Made by a program: the position numbers and the translations under genes | In this document: in pieces, positions 5,994-11,002 of the stretch | Layout: each line of letters begins with the position of its first letter | How positions within the stretch are numbered: position 1 is the stretch's first letter | Notes under the pieces: model-generated | What the model saw: the letters and a program-made list of their open reading frames with translations, nothing else | The model's database searches: none | Told to the model about the DNA's origin: nothing | DNA from: Thauera sp. | GTDB taxonomy: Bacteria; Pseudomonadota; Gammaproteobacteria; Burkholderiales; Rhodocyclaceae | Direction: 5' to 3' | DNA: 11,002 nt | Assembly (NCBI GenBank): GCA_023150215.1 | Contig: JAKLLJ010000089.1 | Coordinates: 1 to 11,002, forward strand

Positions 5994-7454
5994 ATGAAAG
6001 AGATCAAGAACTTCATCAACGGCGAGTACGTCACCAACGCCAGCGGCAAGACCTACGAGAACCGCAACCCGGTCGACAACTCGCTGATCGGCATGGTGTA
6101 CGAAGCCGGCAAGCCGGAAGTCGACGCCGCTGTCGCCGCCGCCAAGGCCGCACTCAAGGGCCCCTGGGGCAAGCTCTCGGTGGTCGATCGCTGCAAGATG
6201 CTCGACGCCGTGGTCGACGAGATCAACCATCGCTTCGACGACTTCCTGCAGGCCGAGATCGCCGACACCGGCAAGCCGGCCCACCTCGCCTCGCACATCG
6301 ACATCCCGCGCGGCGCGGCCAACTTCAAGATCTTCACCGACACGATCAAGAACGTGTCGACCGAATCCTTCGAGATGCGCACCCCTGACGGCAAGACCGC
6401 ACGCAGCTACGGCGTACGCACGCCGCGCGGCGTGATCGCGATCATCTGCCCGTGGAACCTGCCGCTGCTGCTGATGACGTGGAAGGCCGGCCCGGCGCTC
6501 GCCTGCGGCAACACCGTGGTGGTCAAGCCCTCCGAGGACACCCCGAGCACCGCCACCCTGCTCGGCGAGGTGATGAACAAGGTCGGCATGCCGAACGGCG
6601 TGTACAACGTGGTCAACGGCTTCGGCGTGGATTCGGCCGGCGCCTTCCTGACCGCCCACCCCGACGTCAACGGCATCACCTTCACCGGCGAAACCAAGAC
6701 CGGCACCGCGATCATGAAGGCCGGCGCCGACGGCATCCGCCCGGTGTCGCTGGAACTCGGCGGCAAGAACGCCGCCGTCGTGTTCGCCGACTGCGACTTC
6801 GACAACACCATCGCCACCCTCACCCGCTCGTGCTTCGAGAATGCCGGCCAGGTCTGCCTCGGCACCGAGCGCGTGTATGTCGAGCGTCCGATCTTCGACA
6901 AGGTCGTCGCCGCGATGAAGCACACCGCGGAGACCATGAAGCCGGGCCGCCCCTTCGACCACGACACCAAGATCGGCCCGCTGGTGAGCAAGAAGCACCA
7001 GGCCAAGGTGCTGGGCATGTACGCCAAGGCCAAGGAAGAAGGCGCCAACATCGTCTTCGGCGGCGGCATCCCCGACATGCCGGACGAGCTCAAGGACGGC
7101 TGCTGGGTGCAGCCCACGATCTGGACCGGCCTGCCCGAGACCGCGACCGTAGTCACCGAGGAAATCTTCGGGCCCTGCTGCCACATCCAGCCCTTCGACA
7201 ACGAAGAGGAAGTGCTGAACATGGTCAACGCCAACCGCTACGGCCTGGCCACCTCGGTGCACACCCAGGACATCAGCCGCGCGATGCGCATGGCCAACGC
7301 GATCGAAGTCGGCCTGTGCTGGATCAACAGCTGGTTCCTGCGCGACCTGCGCACCCCGTTCGGCGGCTCCAAGCAGTCGGGCATCGGCCGTGAAGGCGGT
7401 GTGCACTCGCTCGAGTTCTACACCGAGCTGCGCAACGTGATGATCAAGTACTGA
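5994..7454 (+). CDS. dmpC: 2-Hydroxymuconate (or 2-aminomuconate) semialdehyde dehydrogenase, NAD-dependent
   Basis: The 486-residue enzyme belongs to the aldehyde dehydrogenase superfamily and closely resembles DmpC/XylG, which oxidise the ring-cleavage semialdehyde to 2-hydroxymuconate with NAD+. Catalytic C288 (NAGQVCLG), general base E254 (LELGGKN), oxyanion N155 (CPWNLP), K178 and E390 (EEIFGP) are all present. R106 (DIPRGAANF) and R450 (WFLRDLR) fall, at a constant offset of 14, on the carboxylate-binding arginines known from 2-aminomuconate semialdehyde dehydrogenase, supporting a dicarboxylic semialdehyde substrate but not separating hydroxy from amino forms. The ATG at 5994 follows GAGGA with a 10-nt spacer. 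An in-frame extension to 5382 crosses the promoter and is rejected. It is the first gene of the operon, 42 bp before the hydratase gene. Confidence 0.93.
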   Translation: MKEIKNFINGEYVTNASGKTYENRNPVDNSLIGMVYEAGKPEVDAAVAAAKAALKGPWGKLSVVDRCKMLDAVVDEINHRFDDFLQAEIADTGKPAHLASHIDIPRGAANFKIFTDTIKNVSTESFEMRTPDGKTARSYGVRTPRGVIAIICPWNLPLLLMTWKAGPALACGNTVVVKPSEDTPSTATLLGEVMNKVGMPNGVYNVVNGFGVDSAGAFLTAHPDVNGITFTGETKTGTAIMKAGADGIRPVSLELGGKNAAVVFADCDFDNTIATLTRSCFENAGQVCLGTERVYVERPIFDKVVAAMKHTAETMKPGRPFDHDTKIGPLVSKKHQAKVLGMYAKAKEEGANIVFGGGIPDMPDELKDGCWVQPTIWTGLPETATVVTEEIFGPCCHIQPFDNEEEVLNMVNANRYGLATSVHTQDISRAMRMANAIEVGLCWINSWFLRDLRTPFGGSKQSGIGREGGVHSLEFYTELRNVMIKY

Positions 7455-7496
7455 TCACCGGCACATCAACCGAACACATCGCAGAGAACAGGACAC

Positions 7497-8279
7497 ATGG
7501 ACCAGAACAAGATCAATCACTACGGCGACGAGCTGTACACCGCGCTCAAGACCCTCACCGCGGTCGCCCCGCTGACCGACCGCGAAAGCGACATCACCAT
7601 CGAGGATGCCTACAACATCCAGCTGCGCATGATCCAGCGCCAGCTCGACGACGGCCACACCGTGGTCGGCAAGAAGATCGGCGTGACCAGCAAGGTCGTC
7701 ATGGACATGCTCAAGGTCAACCAGCCCGATTTCGGCCAGCTGCTGTCGAACATGGTCTACAACGAGGGCGAGCCGATCGTCGCCTCGTCGATGATCGCGC
7801 CCAAGGCCGAGGCCGAAGTCGCCTTCATCCTCAAGAACGACCTGATGGGCCCGGGCGTGACCGCGGCCGACGTGCTGCGCGCCACCGACTGCGTGGTGCC
7901 CTGCTTCGAGATCGTCGACTCGCGCATCAAGGACTGGAAGATCAAGATCCAGGACACCGTGGCCGACAACGCCTCGTGCGGCGTGCTGGTGCTCGGCGGC
8001 GTGCGCAAGAGCCCGCGCCAGCTCGACCTCGCGCTCGCCGGCATGGTGCTCGCCAAGAACGGCGACATCATCAGCACCTCCACCGGCGCCGCCGTGCAGG
8101 GCTCGCCGGTCAACGCCATCGCCTGGCTGGCCAACACCCTGGGGCGCCTGGGCATCGGCCTGAAGGCCGGCGAGATCATCCTCTCCGGTTCGCAATCCCC
8201 GCTCGTCCCGGTCGTCGCCGGCGACAGCCTCACCTGCAACGTCGGCGGCCTCGGTGGCACGTCGGTCCGCTTCATCTGA
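7497..8279 (+). CDS. dmpE: 2-Oxopent-4-enoate hydratase (2-hydroxypenta-2,4-dienoate hydratase)
   Basis: The 260-residue protein matches DmpE/XylJ/MhpD along its full length. It adds water to 2-hydroxypenta-2,4-dienoate to give 4-hydroxy-2-oxovalerate, in the cytoplasm. Metal-binding glutamates of the fumarylacetoacetase-like fold are E105 and E107 (PKAEAEVAF) and E138 (CFEIVDSR). K60 (GKKIGVTS) and D78 (NQPDFG) correspond to active-site residues of the family. The segment IQDTVADNASCG (151-162) is a strong DmpE hallmark. The ATG at 7497 has AGGA about four bases upstream. The gene is 14 bp before the decarboxylase gene, with which DmpE-type hydratases form a complex that channels the unstable dienol. 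Both are homologous members of one fold family. Confidence 0.93.
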   Translation: MDQNKINHYGDELYTALKTLTAVAPLTDRESDITIEDAYNIQLRMIQRQLDDGHTVVGKKIGVTSKVVMDMLKVNQPDFGQLLSNMVYNEGEPIVASSMIAPKAEAEVAFILKNDLMGPGVTAADVLRATDCVVPCFEIVDSRIKDWKIKIQDTVADNASCGVLVLGGVRKSPRQLDLALAGMVLAKNGDIISTSTGAAVQGSPVNAIAWLANTLGRLGIGLKAGEIILSGSQSPLVPVVAGDSLTCNVGGLGGTSVRFI

Positions 8280-8293
8280 CAAGGAACTCCCCC

Positions 8294-9088
8294 ATGGCAC
8301 TCACCCTCGACCAGGCCACCATCGCCAAGCTCGCCGAGCACCTCGAAAACGCCGAGCTGCAGGCCTACGACGTCACCAAGATCACCGACGACTACCCCGA
8401 CATGGACTGGGATGACGCCTACGCCATCCAGGACGAGATCAAGCGCCGCAAGCTCGCCCGCGGCAACAAGGTCGCCGGCCTCAAGGCAGGCCTGACCTCG
8501 CGCGCCAAGATGAAGCAGATGGGCGTCGAGACCCCGGTGTTCGGCTTCATCGCCGACTACATGTCGGTGCCGGACGGCGGCGAAGTCAAGTTCGACGAAC
8601 TGATCCACCCCAAGGTCGAAGCCGAGATCTGCGTCGTCACCAAGGCGCCGCTGCGCGGCCCCGGCTGCCACATCGGCAACGTCATGGCAGCGATCGACTT
8701 CGTGCTGCCGGCGGTCGAAGTGATCGACTCGCGCTATCGCGACTTCAAGTTCGACCTCAAGAGCGTGATCGCCGACAACACCTCGTCGGCCCGCTTCGTG
8801 ATCGGCGGCAACATGCGCGATCTCGGCGAGCTCGACCTGCCGACGCTCGGCGTGGTGCTCGAGGTCAACGGCGAGGTCAAGTCGATGGCCGCAGGCGCCG
8901 CGGTGCTCGGCAACCCGCTGGTCGCGATCGCGATGATGGCCAACGAGCTCGGCAAGCGCGGCCAGGAAATCCCGGCCGGCACCTTCATCATGACCGGCGG
9001 CGTCACCGAGGCCATCCCGGTTGCGAAGGGTGACAACGTCAACGTCCGCTTCCAGGAACTCGGCAACGTCTCGTTCCGTTTCGCCTGA
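8294..9088 (+). CDS. dmpH: 4-Oxalocrotonate decarboxylase (2-oxohex-3-enedioate decarboxylase)
   Basis: The 264-residue protein matches DmpH/XylI: an N-terminal LAEHLENAELQAYDV region, GLKAGLTSRAKMKQMGVETP (62-81), and the metal site E109 and E111 (HPKVEAEI) with E142 (AVEVIDSR). It decarboxylates 2-oxohex-3-enedioate (4-oxalocrotonate) to 2-hydroxypenta-2,4-dienoate, the substrate of the hydratase encoded just upstream. APLRGPGCHIGNV (118-130) distinguishes it from the hydratase, which has DLMGPGVTAADV at that place. The ATG at 8294 follows AAGGAA with a short C-rich spacer. Gene order dehydrogenase-hydratase-decarboxylase differs from the dmp operon, where D, F and G genes are interspersed. 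No tautomerase is seen in the window. Confidence 0.93.
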   Translation: MALTLDQATIAKLAEHLENAELQAYDVTKITDDYPDMDWDDAYAIQDEIKRRKLARGNKVAGLKAGLTSRAKMKQMGVETPVFGFIADYMSVPDGGEVKFDELIHPKVEAEICVVTKAPLRGPGCHIGNVMAAIDFVLPAVEVIDSRYRDFKFDLKSVIADNTSSARFVIGGNMRDLGELDLPTLGVVLEVNGEVKSMAAGAAVLGNPLVAIAMMANELGKRGQEIPAGTFIMTGGVTEAIPVAKGDNVNVRFQELGNVSFRFA

Positions 9089-9191
9089 CCATAACGAAGC
9101 CCCCGCGGGGCGGGGCCGCCGCTGCGCCGACCGGCGCGCGACGGCCCCACCGCCGGCGGGCAACCCACCCGCAGAGAGGAGAGGAAGACAG
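9089..9191 (+). other. Operon-internal spacer with GC hairpin and strong ribosome binding site
   Basis: The 103-bp gap holds the hairpin GCCCC-CGC-GGGGC (9099-9111), without a T-run, so read-through is expected. Just before the next gene is the purine-rich GAGAGGAGAGGAAG (9174-9187), a strong Shine-Dalgarno region. The hairpin might lower expression of the distal gene or mark an mRNA processing point. No promoter was recognised, so the oxidoreductase is probably co-transcribed. Confidence 0.4.
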
Positions 9192-11002
9192 ATGTCCTCC
9201 AAACAGGATCTCACCCGGCAATTCACCGCGGAAGAAGGCATCATCCACATCGGTGGCATCGAGGCGCTGGTGCGCCTGACGATGGACCAGATCCGCTTCG
9301 ACCGCCGCCGCGGTCTGAACAACGCCATGTTCGTCTCCGGCTACCGCGGCTCGCCCGTGGGCATGCTGGACGCCAATTTCATCAAGCAGCAGAAGCTGCT
9401 GATGCAGCACAACATCCAGTTCGTCGACGGCCTCAACGAGGACCTCGCCGCCACCGCCGTCTGGGGCACCCAGATGCTGCACACGGTGGGCAACCAGAAG
9501 TTCGACGGCGTCGTCGGCACCTGGTACGGCAAGGCGCCGGGCGTGGACCGCTCGGGTGACGTGCTCAAGCACGCCAACTACACCGGCACGCTCAAGAACG
9601 GCGGCGTGCTCGCCATCTTCGGTGACGACCCGAGCTGCAAGTCGTCCTCGCTGCCGAGCCAGTCGGAAGCCATGTTCTACCACGTCGGCATTCCGTCGCT
9701 GTACCCGGCCAACGTGCAGGACATCCTTGACTTCGGCCTCCACGGCTACTACCTGTCGCGCATCTCGGGTCTGTGGGCGGGCCTCAAGATCGTCACCAAC
9801 GTCGCCGACGGCAGCGGCAGCGCGATCGTGACCCCCGACCGCTTGAAGTTCGTCACCCCGGTGGTCGAGCTCGACGGTCGCCCCTACAGCCCCGAGGTCA
9901 ACCTCGGCATGAACGTGCGCAAGGATGCGCTCGACATGGAGCGGACGCTGTACTACGCGCGCCAGGAGCTCGCCCGCCTGTATGCGCGCGAAAACGGCCT
10001 CAACAAGGTCACGCTGCCCAACGCCGACGCCTGGCTGGGCATCATCACCGCCGGCAAGACCTACCACGACCTGCGCCAGGCCTTCATGGAAATGGGCCTC
10101 GACGACGACGCGCTGCGCCGCGCCGGCGTGCGCATCCTCAAGATCGGCATGCTCAACCCGCTGCAGCCGGACGACATCCGCGACTTCGCGCGCGGCCTCG
10201 AGGAAATCCTCGTCGTCGAGGAGAAGCGCCCCTTCATCGAGCTGTTCGCCAAGGAGATCCTCTACGGCACCGCCAACGCGCCGCGCATCGTCGGCAAGCG
10301 CGACGAGGAAGGCCGCGACCTGCTGCCCTTCCACGGCGAGTTCGAGTCGGACATCATCGCGCGCGCCCTGCACGCCCGCCTGTCGCGCAAGACCCGGCTG
10401 GAGTCGGCCGAGGCCTGGATCAAGCGCCTCGACGAGATCCACAGCCGCAACTCGCTGACCTCGCTAACCCGCTCGGCCTGGTACTGCTCGGGCTGTCCGC
10501 ACAACTCCTCGACCAAGGCCCCCGACGGCAGCATCGTGTCGGCCGGCATCGGCTGCCACACCATGGCGATGTGGATGAACCGCGGCGTGGTGATGGGCAC
10601 CCACATGGGCGCCGAGGGTGCGCAGTGGATCGGCATGCAGCCCTTCACCAACACCAAGCACATCTTCCAGAACATGGGCGACGGCACCTACGCCCACTCC
10701 GGCAGCCTGGCGGTGCGCTACTGTGCGGCGACCAACACCAACATCACCTTCAAGATCCTGGTCAACAGCCACACCTCGATGACCGGCGGCCAGGAAATCA
10801 TGGGCGCCGAACCGGTGCGCGCGATGGTCGCCGAGCTGATCGCCAACGGCGTCAAGCGCGTCATCGTCACCACCGAGGACCTGTCGCGCTACAACGCGGT
10901 GAACCTGTCGGGCGGCACCGAGGTCTGGCACCGCGACCGCCTCATGGAAGCGCAGAAGACGCTCGCCGCGATCGAAGGCACCACCGTGCTGATCCACGAC
11001 CA
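9192..11002 (+). CDS. Indolepyruvate:ferredoxin oxidoreductase-type 2-oxoacid oxidoreductase, N-terminal 603 codons (runs off right edge)
   Basis: The open frame from ATG 9192 to the window end has no stop. It matches the long proteobacterial indolepyruvate ferredoxin oxidoreductase family, in which alpha and gamma parts are usually fused into a chain of over 1,100 residues. Visible are the pyrimidine-binding domain with SGYRGSPVGMLD (49-60) and NEDLAATAVWGTQ, a central transketolase-like region, and the thiamine diphosphate domain with WYCSGCPHNSS (C432, C435), GIGCHTMAMWM, MGAEGAQWIG, NMGDGTYAHSG (GDG at 496-498) and N525-Q534 (NSHTSMTGGQ). Such enzymes oxidatively decarboxylate 2-oxoacids to acyl-CoA and reduce ferredoxin. 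The Mg/thiamine loop reads NSHTSMTGGQ where typical relatives read NDAVAMTGGQ, so the substrate may differ. The iron-sulfur and gamma regions are outside the window. Its place behind meta-cleavage genes is unusual. Confidence 0.88.
   Translation, partial: MSSKQDLTRQFTAEEGIIHIGGIEALVRLTMDQIRFDRRRGLNNAMFVSGYRGSPVGMLDANFIKQQKLLMQHNIQFVDGLNEDLAATAVWGTQMLHTVGNQKFDGVVGTWYGKAPGVDRSGDVLKHANYTGTLKNGGVLAIFGDDPSCKSSSLPSQSEAMFYHVGIPSLYPANVQDILDFGLHGYYLSRISGLWAGLKIVTNVADGSGSAIVTPDRLKFVTPVVELDGRPYSPEVNLGMNVRKDALDMERTLYYARQELARLYARENGLNKVTLPNADAWLGIITAGKTYHDLRQAFMEMGLDDDALRRAGVRILKIGMLNPLQPDDIRDFARGLEEILVVEEKRPFIELFAKEILYGTANAPRIVGKRDEEGRDLLPFHGEFESDIIARALHARLSRKTRLESAEAWIKRLDEIHSRNSLTSLTRSAWYCSGCPHNSSTKAPDGSIVSAGIGCHTMAMWMNRGVVMGTHMGAEGAQWIGMQPFTNTKHIFQNMGDGTYAHSGSLAVRYCAATNTNITFKILVNSHTSMTGGQEIMGAEPVRAMVAELIANGVKRVIVTTEDLSRYNAVNLSGGTEVWHRDRLMEAQKTLAAIEGTTVLIHD

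Noticed and set aside
5973..7406. Minus-strand open frame of 477 codons opposite the semialdehyde dehydrogenase gene
   Set aside because: It is a low-complexity Val/Gly/Asp/His-rich translation in register with the real gene's codons, with no family features.
7757..9328. Minus-strand open frame of 523 codons spanning hydratase, decarboxylase and the next gene start
   Set aside because: It crosses three well-supported genes on the other strand and has no recognisable domain.
1..11002. CRISPR arrays, tRNA or rRNA genes, insertion sequences
   Set aside because: No regularly spaced repeats, cloverleaf sequences, rRNA segments, transposase frames or terminal inverted repeats were noticed anywhere in the window.

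Overview
The window is GC-rich bacterial DNA with tightly packed genes and strong GC-ending codon use. An aromatic meta-cleavage operon, an aromatic-acid type transporter, an FNR-like DNA site and a fused indolepyruvate oxidoreductase-type gene together suggest a facultatively anaerobic, aromatic-degrading betaproteobacterium such as Thauera, Azoarcus or Aromatoleum. This placement is inference from gene content and composition, not a database match.

Left part (1-2478). The 5' end of an outer-membrane-type lipoprotein gene runs off the left edge on the minus strand. It faces trxC (thioredoxin 2, plus strand) across a 187-bp gap that holds an FNR/DNR-like palindrome, placed as expected for a class II promoter of the lipoprotein gene. 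A small class I SAM methyltransferase (minus) converges on trxC. Upstream of it on the minus strand is an acyl-CoA thioesterase made of two hotdog domains that are about 75% identical to each other, evidently an internal tandem duplication.

Middle (2582-5428, minus strand). A Crp/Fnr-type regulator carries a C-terminal pair of PilJ/NarX-like helical sensor repeats. It lies only 18 bp downstream of an MFS transporter of the aromatic acid:H+ symporter type, so the two are probably co-transcribed, with a G/C palindrome and GTG start at their junction.

The divergent 565-bp region (5429-5993) is a rich regulatory zone. Towards the transporter it has two direct repeats that both match TGCA-N6-GGATA, the XylS/BenR/AntR-type activator motif, 22 bp apart and directly abutting a TTGATA -35 hexamer. 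Towards the catabolic operon it has three AATCTCG boxes, one inside a perfect 14-bp palindrome, interleaved with TATAAA and TATAAT -10 elements.

Right part (5994-11002, plus strand). The operon encodes 2-hydroxymuconate (or 2-aminomuconate) semialdehyde dehydrogenase, 2-oxopent-4-enoate hydratase (DmpE type), 4-oxalocrotonate decarboxylase (DmpH type), and then, after 103 bp, the first 603 codons of a large fused indolepyruvate:ferredoxin oxidoreductase-type enzyme. The first three are consecutive or near-consecutive steps of the dehydrogenase branch of meta-cleavage, ending at 4-hydroxy-2-oxovalerate. The ring-cleavage dioxygenase, the tautomerase or deaminase, the aldolase and acylating acetaldehyde dehydrogenase are not in the window. 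It therefore cannot be said whether catechol or 3-hydroxyanthranilate/2-aminophenol is the upstream substrate. What the 2-oxoacid:ferredoxin oxidoreductase does beside this pathway is the main open question.
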